A stretch of 64,000 nucleotides of DNA, taken from positions 2,062,016-2,126,015 of the forward strand of contig CP070696.1 in assembly GCA_020353535.1 (NCBI GenBank). Direction: 5' to 3'. The notes beneath the pieces were generated by a model that saw only the letters and a list, made by a program, of their open reading frames with translations, was not told the DNA's origin and did not search any database. The translations under genes and the position numbers were made by a program. Position 1 is the first letter of the stretch. Each line of letters starts with the position of its first letter. This DNA comes from Spirochaetaceae bacterium (GTDB taxonomy: Bacteria; Spirochaetota; Spirochaetia; SZUA-6; DRHE01). Shown one piece after another: positions 1-8,275 of the stretch.

Positions 1-269
1 TACTTTCGCCACTTCCCTCTGCGGCGAGTGGTGCCGGCAACCAGCACCGAATCCTCGATCGCTTCATTCAGCGATTCGCAGCGCACCGCCCGATCTAGAA
101 CGTCGACGGCGTGAACCGCAGTGATCGCCGCCTCGCTGCGATCTATTGATTCACGTCCAACGATGAACAGGTTGCTGAAACCCATGGTTTTCATAGCCCG
201 GCATACCGAACCTATGTTCTTGTCTTCTTTCGGCCGGACCAGAACGATCCGAACATCCGCCGCAGTCAT
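1..269 (-). CDS. trmJ: TrmJ-like tRNA/rRNA methyltransferase, N-terminal part (cut by window edge)
   Basis: Only about 89 N-terminal codons are inside the window; the gene continues beyond position 1. Translation of the minus strand from the ATG at 269-267 gives RIVLVRPKEDKNIGSVCRAM followed by KTMGFSNLFIVG. This is the NIG..aRAMk.mG entry motif of the SPOUT (TrmH/TrmJ) RNA 2'-O-methyltransferases. A later LVAGTTRRRGK segment matches the gTTaR.R element of TrmJ. TrmJ methylates the ribose at position 32 of tRNAs using S-adenosylmethionine. The catalytic and SAM-knot half is not visible, so the exact RNA target cannot be judged. A possible weak -35 (TTGACA, reverse complement of 301-306) lies upstream, without a convincing -10. 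Confidence 0.75.
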   Translation of the reverse strand, partial: MTAADVRIVLVRPKEDKNIGSVCRAMKTMGFSNLFIVGRESIDRSEAAITAVHAVDVLDRAVRCESLNEAIEDSVLVAGTTRRRGKWRK

Positions 270-442
270 TTTTGCTATCTTCTTTTTTTCAAGATGTCGT
301 TGTCAATACGGCCGTAGGCACCGATACAATGAACGAATGTGTGAAAATCCCTGTTTTTTTAGGAGCATGCGATATATTCGCTTGTACCATGAAGGGGTTG
401 AAAAGAACCGGAAAGCGACCAAATATTATGGGTAGGAACTGT

Positions 443-470
443 TTGACAAGGGAATAAGTATTTGTATAAT
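443..470 (+). promoter_or_regulatory. Sigma-70-type promoter for the STAS-YbjN-PspA group
   Basis: A perfect TTGACA (443-448) and a perfect TATAAT (465-470) are separated by 16 bp, in an AT-rich stretch unlike the surrounding sequence. The start codon of the STAS gene lies about 50 nt further on, leaving a normal leader. Confidence 0.85.
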
Positions 471-525
471 ATTAGGTCTGATCGAGGTTGCGAAGCAACC
501 TCCATTAAACGGTGGAAGTCTGGCA

Positions 526-1077
526 ATGATGAATAACGATATCGTACCTGGATTTGACGACGAAAAAGACGACAGCCTAAAGGTAAGGCTTCAGAAGGTC
601 GACGAAGTCGCCGGGTGTCTAGTGCTCTACCTCACCGGCTATATCGACACGTACAATTCCAACTATTTCCAGAAACGGGTGTCCAAAACAATCGAATCGG
701 GCTTCACCAGGCTTATTTTCCACTGTGCCGGGTTGAACTACGTCTCCAGTACGGGCATCGGCTCGTTTACCTCCTTCCTGAAAGCCGTCAAACCGCGGGG
801 CGGAGATCTGGTTCTTTTGGAGATTCAACCGAAGGTGTACGAAGTCTTCCAGCTGCTGGGTTTTTCCCAGTTTTTCAACATCAAGGAAAATCTCGAGGAA
901 GCGGTCGCCTTCTTTGCCCAGAAAGGGGAAGGCGCCCAGGCCGGTCCGTTCCCCAAGATCTTCAAATGCCCGATTTGCAGCAAGAAACTCAAGGCTACCA
1001 AGTCCGGCCGTTTCCGTTGTTCCGAGTGTAAGACCATTTTGGCCATAGATAATGCCGGCCAAGTGCTGCTTGGCTGA
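526..1077 (+). CDS. STAS-domain (anti-sigma antagonist-like) protein with C-terminal zinc ribbon
   Basis: The 183-residue protein has a STAS domain at about residues 18-128, with the loop NYVSSTGIGSF in the position of the phosphorylatable Ser loop (DSSGLG) of SpoIIAA/RsbV-type anti-anti-sigma factors. A short linker is followed by a CPIC...C..C zinc-ribbon-like motif at residues ~145-172 (CPICSKK and CSEC). STAS proteins of this type bind RsbW-like kinases or act as phosphorylation switches. The attached zinc ribbon is unusual and may bind nucleic acid or protein. It is the first gene after a strong promoter and precedes the YbjN and PspA genes by 76 nt, suggesting a stress-response group. 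Start ATG at 526 (or the adjacent ATG at 529) follows a GGTGGAAG Shine-Dalgarno-like stretch. The partner kinase is unknown. Confidence 0.8.
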   Translation: MMNNDIVPGFDDEKDDSLKVRLQKVDEVAGCLVLYLTGYIDTYNSNYFQKRVSKTIESGFTRLIFHCAGLNYVSSTGIGSFTSFLKAVKPRGGDLVLLEIQPKVYEVFQLLGFSQFFNIKENLEEAVAFFAQKGEGAQAGPFPKIFKCPICSKKLKATKSGRFRCSECKTILAIDNAGQVLLG

Positions 1078-1153
1078 TATCGGTTTTCAAAAAGATCCTA
1101 TCTGGAACGTGTAGTGTGAAGCCCATAATCCCCTCAGGAAACAGGAGATTGTT

Positions 1154-1543
1154 ATGAATGGTGAGGACAAGGTCCGTTCCTTCCTGCTGGATCTTGGTCT
1201 GTCCTACGAGGAGGTCGGTGACGGCACCTATCTGATCAACGATGAAGAAAAGGGTCTGAAAAATATCGTGGCCATGGTCAGTGAACCGCTGGTTATCCTC
1301 CGGGTCAAGGTGATGGAAACGCCGGATCGCAATCGGGAATCGCTGTACGAAGAGCTGCTGCGTTTGAATGCGGAGGACTTGATCCACGGAGCCTATGCTT
1401 TGGAAGGCGACCATGTGATCCTGATCGATACCCTGGAAGTGGAAACCCTGGATCTGGAGGAGCTGAGGGCCTCCTTCGAGGCGATCGGATTGGCTCTGGT
1501 GCAGCACTACAAACTGCTCGGCCGGTATCGTAAGCAGAGTTAG
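1154..1543 (+). CDS. YbjN-domain protein (type III secretion chaperone-like fold)
   Basis: The 129-residue acidic protein has no signal peptide or membrane segment. The pattern (N-terminal helix, YEEVGDGTYLI strand pair, LVILRVKVME strand, LLRLNAEDLIHGAYAL helix-turn, DHVILIDTLEVETLDLEEL) fits the YbjN/CesT-like family of small chaperone-type proteins. It is preceded by a clear CAGGAG ribosome binding site and followed 13 nt later by pspA. In many bacteria YbjN-like genes sit beside pspA homologues, so a role in membrane-stress handling with PspA is likely. No enzymatic motif is visible. Confidence 0.7.
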   Translation: MNGEDKVRSFLLDLGLSYEEVGDGTYLINDEEKGLKNIVAMVSEPLVILRVKVMETPDRNRESLYEELLRLNAEDLIHGAYALEGDHVILIDTLEVETLDLEELRASFEAIGLALVQHYKLLGRYRKQS

Positions 1544-1556
1544 GGGAGGGTGTGAG

Positions 1557-2270
1557 ATGGGACTGTTTAGCCGTTTTAAAAGGGCAGTTAAGTCCAATAT
1601 CAACGATATGATCAGCAGGGCCGAAAACCCTGAAAAGATGCTTAACCAGCTGATCGTGGAGATGAACGAGCAGCTGATCGAATCTAAAAAGACAGTAGCC
1701 GCCGCCATAGCCGATGAGAAGAAGCTGGAACGCCAGATGGCGATGAACCGGGAGCAGGCCACCGAATGGGAGCGAAAGGCCGTGGTGGCCGTCAAGGCGG
1801 GAGAGGATGATATGGCCAAAGAGGCTCTCCTGCGCAAACAGGAATACGACAATACGGCTCGTCAATATCAAGCTCAATGGCAGGCGCAGCACGAATCCGT
1901 CGAGCAGCTGAAAGGCTCCCTGCGTCAGCTGCAACAAAAGATAGAAGAAGCCCAGCGCAAGAAGAACCTGCTCATCGCCAGAGCCAAGAGGGCGGAGGCC
2001 CAGAAGCGCATGCAGCAGACGATGAGCAGCATGGTCGATACCTCTGCATTCGAAGTCTTTGACAGGATGGCAGAGAAAGTGGAACAGATAGAAGCGGAAG
2101 TGGACGCCATGCGGGAAATCGAATCTTCGAGCACGGGGGATTCTCTTGAAAGACAGTTTCAAGCCCTCGAGGCTTCCGACTCAACCGCCGACAAGCTTCT
2201 TGAGGATTTGAAGGCCAAGATGGCCCAGCTGGAAGACAAGACCGATAAAAGCGACAAAACGGAAAGCTAG
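1557..2270 (+). CDS. pspA: PspA/IM30 family membrane-stress protein
   Basis: The 237-residue, almost entirely alpha-helical, charged protein begins MGLFSRFKRAVKSNINDMIS, the amphipathic membrane-contact helix of PspA/Vipp1. Long coiled-coil segments with Q/E/K heptads follow from about residue 30 to 150, and a helical tail at 185-230. PspA proteins polymerise on the inner face of the cytoplasmic membrane and protect it when the proton-motive force fails. GGAGGG stands 6 nt before the ATG. The YbjN gene lies 13 nt upstream, and an atypical response regulator gene follows with essentially no gap. Confidence 0.9.
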   Translation: MGLFSRFKRAVKSNINDMISRAENPEKMLNQLIVEMNEQLIESKKTVAAAIADEKKLERQMAMNREQATEWERKAVVAVKAGEDDMAKEALLRKQEYDNTARQYQAQWQAQHESVEQLKGSLRQLQQKIEEAQRKKNLLIARAKRAEAQKRMQQTMSSMVDTSAFEVFDRMAEKVEQIEAEVDAMREIESSSTGDSLERQFQALEASDSTADKLLEDLKAKMAQLEDKTDKSDKTES

Positions 2271-2280
2271 CGACTCCTCT

Positions 2281-2922
2281 CTGTCCGTCCTCCTGGTCAG
2301 CGGGGACCGGCTGCTGATCGAACGTCTGGCTCATCACTGCCGTATAAATCCCCTGTTTTCGATCGTCCCTTCAGCGACGTTGCTCTATCAAAACGGTTTC
2401 GATGCCGCATTGCTCCCCGCTTCCAGGCTGCTGGAGCCGGCATTTCCAAGAAAAGAGGCGATCAGCCGCCTCCGTGCACTGGGGTGTGCTCTTATTTGCT
2501 TTGGAGCGGCGGAACTGCTGCCGGGATGCTTCCGGGCCGGCTGCGATGATTATCTAAAAGATCCTTGGAACCCGGATGAGCTGGAATGGCGGGTGCAAAA
2601 ACTCTGCACAGGCAGAGAAGCGCTTTTCAGCTTCTCCTGGGGCGAGTTCGCAGTCGGGAGCCTGCAACTTCGCTCTCCCGCCGGGAGCTGTGCATTATCC
2701 GTTCAGGAGCAGAGTATTCTGCGTTTACTGGCGGTGAACAGGGGAGAGCCCGTGTCACGGGAAGCCCTCTACTACGGAATTTGGGGTAGACCAGCCGGGG
2801 AGGAAAGCCGGGTGGTGGATATGCATATCGCCGCCCTACGTAAGAAGCTCCGCAGATTGTTCCCAGAAAGCGGCGACGCTATACACACGGTTCGCGGTGT
2901 CGGCTATCTGATTGTCGAATAA
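2281..2922 (+). CDS. Atypical OmpR/PhoB-type regulator (degenerate receiver + winged helix)
   Basis: The frame is open from 2212. Receiver-like sequence starts at 2281 (LSVLLVSGDRLLIERL). The acidic pair of a true receiver is SGD here, and the phosphoacceptor Asp region reads DAALLPASRLL, so phosphorylation as in classical receivers is unlikely. The C-terminal ~100 residues are a clear winged-helix trans_reg_C domain: LSVQEQSILRLLAVNRGEPVSR, ALYYGIWG, VVDMHIAALRKKL, IHTVRGVGYLIVE. No ATG, GTG or TTG exists between the stop at 2209 and the TTG at 2380. Starting at 2380 would delete the first beta strand, so a CTG at 2281 or coupling to pspA is proposed; the exact start is uncertain. The target genes are unknown. 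Confidence 0.65.
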   Translation: MSVLLVSGDRLLIERLAHHCRINPLFSIVPSATLLYQNGFDAALLPASRLLEPAFPRKEAISRLRALGCALICFGAAELLPGCFRAGCDDYLKDPWNPDELEWRVQKLCTGREALFSFSWGEFAVGSLQLRSPAGSCALSVQEQSILRLLAVNRGEPVSREALYYGIWGRPAGEESRVVDMHIAALRKKLRRLFPESGDAIHTVRGVGYLIVE

Positions 2923-2944
2923 AGTCCCTACTCTTCAACCGAAA

Positions 2945-3319
2945 TCAAACAAAATAGGGGCGGGAAAGCTGATCCTCCATCCTGTCCAGGAGCTCTTCGA
3001 AAGTGAAGGGTTTTACCAGATAGTCCGCAGCGCCGGCCCGCCGGGCCTGGTCAATCGTGACGGAATCGGATCGAGAGGAAATCATGATGACCGGAGTTTC
3101 CTCGTAGTCGTCAAGATTCTTTAGCATCGAACAGGCCTCGATGCCGTCAACTCCAGGTAGCGCTACGTCGAGGATGATCAGATCGAAGCGTTTGGTTTGA
3201 GCTTTCGCGTACCCTTCCGCCGCACTCGCAGCCGTATCGACCTGGAAGCCTCTCTGGCGAAGGTTGAAGCGCAGCAGTGTTCCAACCGAGGATTCATCGT
3301 CGATGACCAGAACATCCAT
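2945..3319 (-). CDS. Single-domain response regulator (CheY-like)
   Basis: The 124-residue protein is a complete receiver with nothing attached: DVLVIDDES (acidic pair D6-D7 region), LIILDVALPGVDG (phosphoacceptor Asp about residue 52), VIMISSRSD (Ser/Thr switch position) and ADYLVKPFTFEEL (Lys of the active site). It carries no output domain, so it must act by protein contact. It lies 90 bp downstream of hppA on the same strand and converges with the regulator gene ending at 2922. Its cognate kinase cannot be named; the window contains several kinases on the same strand. Confidence 0.85.
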   Translation of the reverse strand: MDVLVIDDESSVGTLLRFNLRQRGFQVDTAASAAEGYAKAQTKRFDLIILDVALPGVDGIEACSMLKNLDDYEETPVIMISSRSDSVTIDQARRAGAADYLVKPFTFEELLDRMEDQLSRPYFV

Positions 3320-3352
3320 CGTTCCATCACTTTACCCTGCTTGGAGCAAACC

Positions 3353-3371
3353 GGCAATATAATTTATTGCC
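3353..3371. repeat. Short inverted repeat between hppA and the receiver gene
   Basis: GGCAATA and TATTGCC arms (7 bp) surround a 5-nt AT loop. It lies in the 89-bp gap between hppA (stop at 3409) and the receiver gene (start at 3319) and has no following T run, so it is more likely an operator or an mRNA stem than a terminator. Confidence 0.5.
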
Positions 3372-3408
3372 AAACCGCATAAATTTTCATTGCGAATCGA
3401 CGGTTTTG

Positions 3409-5700
3409 CTACTGCAGCAGCCCCACTATCTGGTTGTTCAGGGTCAGGCAGACGGTGACGAACACGATCGACACCATGGACATCAGCTTCAGCAGGATGT
3501 TCAGGGACGGTCCAGAGGTGTCCTTGAAGGGATCCCCCACCGTATCCCCCACCACCGCAGCCTTATGGGGATCTGAGCCCTTGCCTCCGTGGGCACCCTT
3601 CTCAATGTACTTCTTGGCGTTATCCCAGGCTCCGCCGGAGTTGGCCATCATGATGGCGAGGACGAATCCCGTGGCCAGGCTGCCGGCGATCAGGGAAATC
3701 ACGGTAAAGGGTCCGAAGAGAATGCCGATCAGAATTGGGGCGATAATCGCCAGCAGGGAGGGTAAAATCATCTCCCGCTGAGCACCCTTGGTGGAGATGG
3801 CTACGCAGGCGGCGTAGTCCGGCTCGTCGGCTCCCTTCATGATCCCGGGTTTGGCCTTGAACTGCCGTCGCACCTCCTTCACCATGTCCCCGGCGGCTCG
3901 GCCCACAGCCCGCATGGACAGGGCGGCGAACACGAACGGCAGTACCCCGCCCAGGAACAGGCCGATCAGAATGCGGGGATCGAGGATGTTGATGTTCAGG
4001 GTGATGTCCTCTATGGTCCCTCCCGCATCCCGTACGATGTTCACCAGGCCGGCGTAGAAGCCCTCGAACAGCTCCGAAGCGGCAGGATCGCTGAACAGGT
4101 GGATGATACCCTCCTTGACCTTGTTCCCGTATTCGGCCAGCAGGGCCAGGGCGGTCAGAGCGGCGGAGCCGATGGCGAAGCCCTTGCCCGTCGCCGCCGT
4201 GGTGTTTCCCAGAGCGTCCAGCGCGTCGGTACGGTTGCGAACCTCTTCCCCCAGGCCGGCCATTTCGGCGATTCCCCCGGCGTTGTCGGCTACCGGTCCG
4301 TAGGCGTCGGTAGCCAGGGTGATTCCCAACGTGGAGAGCATGCCCACCGCAGCCAAGCCGATGCCGTACAAACCCAGACCCGGGAAGGCGAATCCCCCGG
4401 AGAGGAAGAAGGCGCCCAGGGTTGCCAAGACCACCGTGATCACCGGGATCAGGGTGGAGAGCATGCCCAGGGATAGGCCGCCGATGATAATGGTGGCCGG
4501 CCCGGTGAGGGATTCGTTGGAGAGGGTGCGAGTCGGCCGGTAGTGGTCCGAGGTATAAAACTCGGTAAAGTAACCGATCACGTTCCCGGCGATCAGCCCG
4601 ACGATCATGGCTCCCCACACACCCAGAAACTTCGCTCCGATTGTGAAGTAGATGAACAGAAAGGATAGTACGGCAATCGCAATTGTAGAGAAATATACCC
4701 CCCTCCTCAGCGAGCCGAGGAGCACCTTCTGGGTGGCATCCTCTTTGGCCCGCACCAGGAAGGTGCCGATGATCGAGCAGATCACCCCGATGGTGGCTAT
4801 GGTAACGGGTACCTGGATAGCCTGCAGGGCGGTCAGCCCCGGCAACTGCAGGGAAGCGATGGCTCCCAGAGCCATGGTTGCGATGACCGACCCTACGTAG
4901 GATTCATACAAGTCGGCGCCCATTCCTGCAACATCCCCGACGTTATCCCCTACATTGTCGGCAATGACCGCCGGATTGCGGGGATCGTCCTCCGGGATGC
5001 CCGCTTCCACCTTACCAACCAGGTCCGCACCCACATCGGCGGCCTTTGTGTAGATACCGCCGCCCACGCGGGCGAACAGGGCGAAGGAGGAGGCACCCAT
5101 GCCGAAGGTGATCATGATCGGCGGGATTTCGGCCGGGGGCAGATCGAAGAGGGTCAGCACCAACCACCAGATGGACAGGTCCAGCAGTCCCAAACCGACC
5201 ACCACCATACCCATTACCGTTCCGGAGGAAAAAGCTACCCGAAGCCCCGAGTTGAGGGAGGTCTGGGCTGCCCAGGCGGTGCGCGCGTTGGAGCGGGTGG
5301 CAATGGTCATACCGATATAGCCGGCCAGGGCGGAGAAAAAACCCCCGGTGATGAAGGCGAAGGGAACGAAGCGGGAGATCAGGCCGAGGGCGAAGGACAG
5401 GACCAGGAAGAGGGCGAATACGAAGACGAAGAAGATCACAACGACCTTATACTGCTGTTTGATATAGGCCAGAGCCCCCTCCTGAACGTGCTTGCTTATG
5501 CTGCGGGTCTTCTCGTTCCCGGGATCTTTTCTCAAGATCGACAGTGCAAGAATCAGGGCGAAGATCAGGGCAGCGATCGATCCGATCCAGGTCACCCACA
5601 TCAAACCCATCTGACCCCCTTCCTCGCTTTCCGCCATAACAGCCAGGACAGGAACGAGGAAGAAGAGGAGTGCGCACAAGAGAAGTTTCGCGTTCTTCAT
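3409..5700 (-). CDS. hppA: Membrane-bound pyrophosphatase, K+-dependent type (ion pump)
   Basis: The 763-residue polytopic membrane protein hydrolyses pyrophosphate and pumps H+ or Na+ across the cytoplasmic membrane. Family signatures are all present: DNVGDNVGDVAGMGADLYES, TDAYGPVADNAGGIAEM, and DTVGDPFKDTSGPSLNIL near the C terminus. The diagnostic site reads GNTTAATGKG; Ala at the position where K+-independent enzymes have Lys indicates the K+-dependent class, which contains both Na+ and H+ pumps. The ion cannot be decided by eye. The N terminus (about residues 1-24) looks like a signal peptide or extra TM helix. GGGAGG lies about 10 nt before the ATG. It starts only 32 nt after the ABC importer gene, so read-through from the hydrogenase operon is possible. 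Confidence 0.95.
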   Translation of the reverse strand: MKNAKLLLCALLFFLVPVLAVMAESEEGGQMGLMWVTWIGSIAALIFALILALSILRKDPGNEKTRSISKHVQEGALAYIKQQYKVVVIFFVFVFALFLVLSFALGLISRFVPFAFITGGFFSALAGYIGMTIATRSNARTAWAAQTSLNSGLRVAFSSGTVMGMVVVGLGLLDLSIWWLVLTLFDLPPAEIPPIMITFGMGASSFALFARVGGGIYTKAADVGADLVGKVEAGIPEDDPRNPAVIADNVGDNVGDVAGMGADLYESYVGSVIATMALGAIASLQLPGLTALQAIQVPVTIATIGVICSIIGTFLVRAKEDATQKVLLGSLRRGVYFSTIAIAVLSFLFIYFTIGAKFLGVWGAMIVGLIAGNVIGYFTEFYTSDHYRPTRTLSNESLTGPATIIIGGLSLGMLSTLIPVITVVLATLGAFFLSGGFAFPGLGLYGIGLAAVGMLSTLGITLATDAYGPVADNAGGIAEMAGLGEEVRNRTDALDALGNTTAATGKGFAIGSAALTALALLAEYGNKVKEGIIHLFSDPAASELFEGFYAGLVNIVRDAGGTIEDITLNINILDPRILIGLFLGGVLPFVFAALSMRAVGRAAGDMVKEVRRQFKAKPGIMKGADEPDYAACVAISTKGAQREMILPSLLAIIAPILIGILFGPFTVISLIAGSLATGFVLAIMMANSGGAWDNAKKYIEKGAHGGKGSDPHKAAVVGDTVGDPFKDTSGPSLNILLKLMSMVSIVFVTVCLTLNNQIVGLLQ

Positions 5701-5732
5701 AATGAGCCGAGGCCTCCCGTTTTCTCTCTTGA

Positions 5733-7274
5733 TTATGTGCCGCCCAGTGTATGGGTATTCGAAGCGAAGGTCAAGGTGAGGAGGCTATGGCAGGGGATGA
5801 GGCGGTTCGGCCGTTTTACTCCCGCCCGCGAAGGAGCCAGGGTGAAGAACCTGCAGCGATCGCTTGAAGGGATCTCTTCGGGAAAGTGGGTGACGATCAG
5901 GACGGGTCCGTGGTGGACATCCAGGAGGGTGATGAACTTCCTCCACAGGCACTGACGCCCCCCTGCATCCAGGCCGCTGAACGGCTCGTCCAGGAGCAGG
6001 GCGTCGGGGAGGCGGGCAAAACAGCGGGCGAAGGCCAATCGTTTTTTCATTCCGCCGGATAGCTCCGCCGGTGCGGCCTGCTCCCAACCGGACAGACCCG
6101 CTTCGGCGAACAGGCGGCGCGCCTGCCCGAGGGCGACTGCCGGAGGAATCCCGGCGTAGATCAGCGGCAGAGCGACGTTCCAGAGGTTTGAGCGCCAGGG
6201 GAGAAACCGTTCGTCCTGGAAGATGAAGCCGATCCGCTCGGGCCTCATGACGGTCCCGGATACAGGTTGGAGCAGCCCCGCCGCTGCATACAGCAAGGTG
6301 GTCTTGCCCACTCCGGAATCCCCTGAAATGACGACGATTTCCTCCTGTCGTACGGTCAGATCGATTCGATCCAGAAGCAATTGGGCTCCGGGATAGGCAA
6401 AGCTCACGTCTCGTAGAACGAGTTGTTCCCGCTCCGACGGTTTCGGGGTGGCTCGCGTCAGCTTTCCGCCGATTCGGGGCGCAAGGAGGGAGGTGAGCGC
6501 CCGCTGCTGCTGTTTGCCAGGATGAGCCAGGGCTTTCTCCAATTTTCCGAGAAGCCAACCGGTGATTAGGATGAGGAGGATGAAGATGACCCCCCAGGCG
6601 AAGAGCTTCCGGACCTGCAGGGAGTGGAAGGCGGCTTGAACCTGAAACCCGATGCCGTTGTTGGCGCCGAAGTATTCGGCGATGACCGATGCCTTGATCC
6701 CCAACACGATGCCCAGCCTGACCGAAGCGGCCAGAAAGGGTTTCAGGTGGGGCAGAAGCAGCTCCCGCACCCTGGGATAAGCACCGGGAGCGAAGAGATC
6801 GAGCATCTGTTTCAGTTCCACCGGAACGGTTTTTACGCCCTCGTTCACGTTCAAAGCCACGGTGGGGAAGCAGATCAGGGCGATGACCGTTATCGGGGAA
6901 AGATGGCCGATACCCAGCACGAGGATCAGCGGGATGATCCACAGAAGCGGCGGCGTACCCTGGGCGATGAGTACCAGGGGGCGAAACAACGTCTCGATAT
7001 CCCGGTTGATGCCGGAGGCGATTCCTACCGACAAGCCCGCGACTAAAGCAAGAGTAAAGCCCGCTACCACCCTGAGAAATGAAATCAGGATCTGCGTCCA
7101 GGCGTATCCCTGGGAAAGAAGTGAGATCAGCTCGACGGCCGTGTGAAAGGGCGAAGGTATAATGTACGATCCGGCAAGGAAGCTCGCCGTGCTCCAGAGC
7201 ACCAGGAGTAGCAACGCCCCGAGCCCGTACAGAGCGATTTTCTTGCCCTTTGCTGTATCAGCTCGATCGGTCAT
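5733..7274 (-). CDS. ABC importer: permease and ATPase fused in one polypeptide (SsuC/TauC + SsuB/TauB type)
   Basis: The 513-residue protein has two modules. Residues ~12-245 are a BPD_transp_1 permease of the nitrate/sulfonate/taurine kind, with about six TM helices and a coupling segment around residues 150-205. Residues ~285-490 are an ABC ATPase: Walker A SGDSGVGKTT (318-326), Q-loop FQDERFLPW, signature LSGGMKKRLAFARCFA, Walker B ALLLDEPFSGLD and switch His in VTHF. In this family the two are normally separate proteins; here a single chain would dimerise to give the full transporter. The start overlaps the stop of the binding-protein gene by 4 nt. The substrate cannot be read from sequence; it is the last gene of the hydrogenase unit. 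Confidence 0.88.
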   Translation of the reverse strand: MTDRADTAKGKKIALYGLGALLLLVLWSTASFLAGSYIIPSPFHTAVELISLLSQGYAWTQILISFLRVVAGFTLALVAGLSVGIASGINRDIETLFRPLVLIAQGTPPLLWIIPLILVLGIGHLSPITVIALICFPTVALNVNEGVKTVPVELKQMLDLFAPGAYPRVRELLLPHLKPFLAASVRLGIVLGIKASVIAEYFGANNGIGFQVQAAFHSLQVRKLFAWGVIFILLILITGWLLGKLEKALAHPGKQQQRALTSLLAPRIGGKLTRATPKPSEREQLVLRDVSFAYPGAQLLLDRIDLTVRQEEIVVISGDSGVGKTTLLYAAAGLLQPVSGTVMRPERIGFIFQDERFLPWRSNLWNVALPLIYAGIPPAVALGQARRLFAEAGLSGWEQAAPAELSGGMKKRLAFARCFARLPDALLLDEPFSGLDAGGRQCLWRKFITLLDVHHGPVLIVTHFPEEIPSSDRCRFFTLAPSRAGVKRPNRLIPCHSLLTLTFASNTHTLGGT

Positions 7275-8275
7275 GGTGAGAAGAAGAACTCCTCTTTCAG
7301 CTCACCCCGCTTTCCCGGCAAATACAGCTTCACGACTTCATAGTAGCTCTTGACTCGGTGCCGATTCTCCTGTAGTGAGGGAACGTAGAACGAGGTATTG
7401 GGCACGGACTGAGCGATTACCGCCTCCGAATAGCCCAGGAACCCGGAGAATTGCCCGGCTGCTCCTGCCGGGTCCTTCACCACCTGCTCGCTGGCAGCCC
7501 GCCACTGGAGGACCAGCTCCTGCAAAATCTCGGTATTTTCCGAGGCGAAGCTACGGGTCGTGAACAGGCTTACCTGGGGAGTCAGTGGATCCCCCCCAAA
7601 GGCTGATGCCCAGGCCTGCTTGTAGTCCATTAAGCGCCGCAGCCCCCGGTTGATGACCAGCTCTGAAGCCATGGGCTCGGGGATCGGTGCGGCGTCGATC
7701 TGACCTTGTAGCAGCAGCGCCGCGGTTTGTGGCAGTGGGGAGTAGAGGATGGTACAATCCCTATCCGGATTGAGACCATGACGGTGCAGGAGAGAGCGGG
7801 TCTGAAAATCCAGGGGGGATCCCGGGAACGGTAGGGCGATCCTTTTGCCTGCCAGCTCGGATATCCTTCTGATCGGCGGGCAATCCCTGGAGCCGATCAG
7901 GTAGGAAATCCCCCACACCCCCGTGTTGATCATCAGTATGGGGCCGCCAGACAGGTAGTTCTCCCATCCCTGGCTGGTTCCGGTGAGAAGCAGATCCGCC
8001 TGGCCGCGAAGCAGCATCGCCAAGGCCTGCGGGTGGTTGAGATAGGCTTGAGCCTGGATATCAATCCGCGGAATCGGATCCATATCGGCGAGAAGCAGCA
8101 GAGGCAGGCTGGAGTTGGAGGGAGGTACCAGCAGACGCAGTGCCTGGAGAGGCGGCTCGGCAATGCACGGTTCGCTGGCAGCCAGGACGGACAACAATGC
8201 GGCGATCAGGAAAGCCGCAGGCCTGAAGCGGAGTTGCTTCCAGACGGCCTGAATGAATCCGGTAAAACGGATCAT
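7271..8275 (-). CDS. NMT1/SsuA-like periplasmic substrate-binding protein
   Basis: The 334-residue protein starts with a basic N-region and a hydrophobic core (about residues 18-36), ending near a CIAEPP signal-peptidase-like site; there is no lipobox. The mature part has the layout of the ABC NMT1/THI5/SsuA binding proteins: ALRLLVPPSNSSLPLLLLAD, ALAMLLRGQADLLLTG, SELAGKRIALPFPGSPLDF, and LLLQGQIDAAPIPEPMASEL. It would bring a small ligand to the fused permease-ATPase encoded next, whose gene it overlaps by 4 nt (ATGA). It also overlaps the preceding kinase gene by 4 nt, so transport and signalling genes are translationally coupled. The ligand is unknown. Confidence 0.85.
   Translation of the reverse strand: MIRFTGFIQAVWKQLRFRPAAFLIAALLSVLAASEPCIAEPPLQALRLLVPPSNSSLPLLLLADMDPIPRIDIQAQAYLNHPQALAMLLRGQADLLLTGTSQGWENYLSGGPILMINTGVWGISYLIGSRDCPPIRRISELAGKRIALPFPGSPLDFQTRSLLHRHGLNPDRDCTILYSPLPQTAALLLQGQIDAAPIPEPMASELVINRGLRRLMDYKQAWASAFGGDPLTPQVSLFTTRSFASENTEILQELVLQWRAASEQVVKDPAGAAGQFSGFLGYSEAVIAQSVPNTSFYVPSLQENRHRVKSYYEVVKLYLPGKRGELKEEFFFSP

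Noticed and set aside
121..457. Short plus-strand frames between trmJ and the promoter at 443
   Set aside because: They overlap the trmJ start region, lack Shine-Dalgarno sequences and have no recognisable protein pattern.
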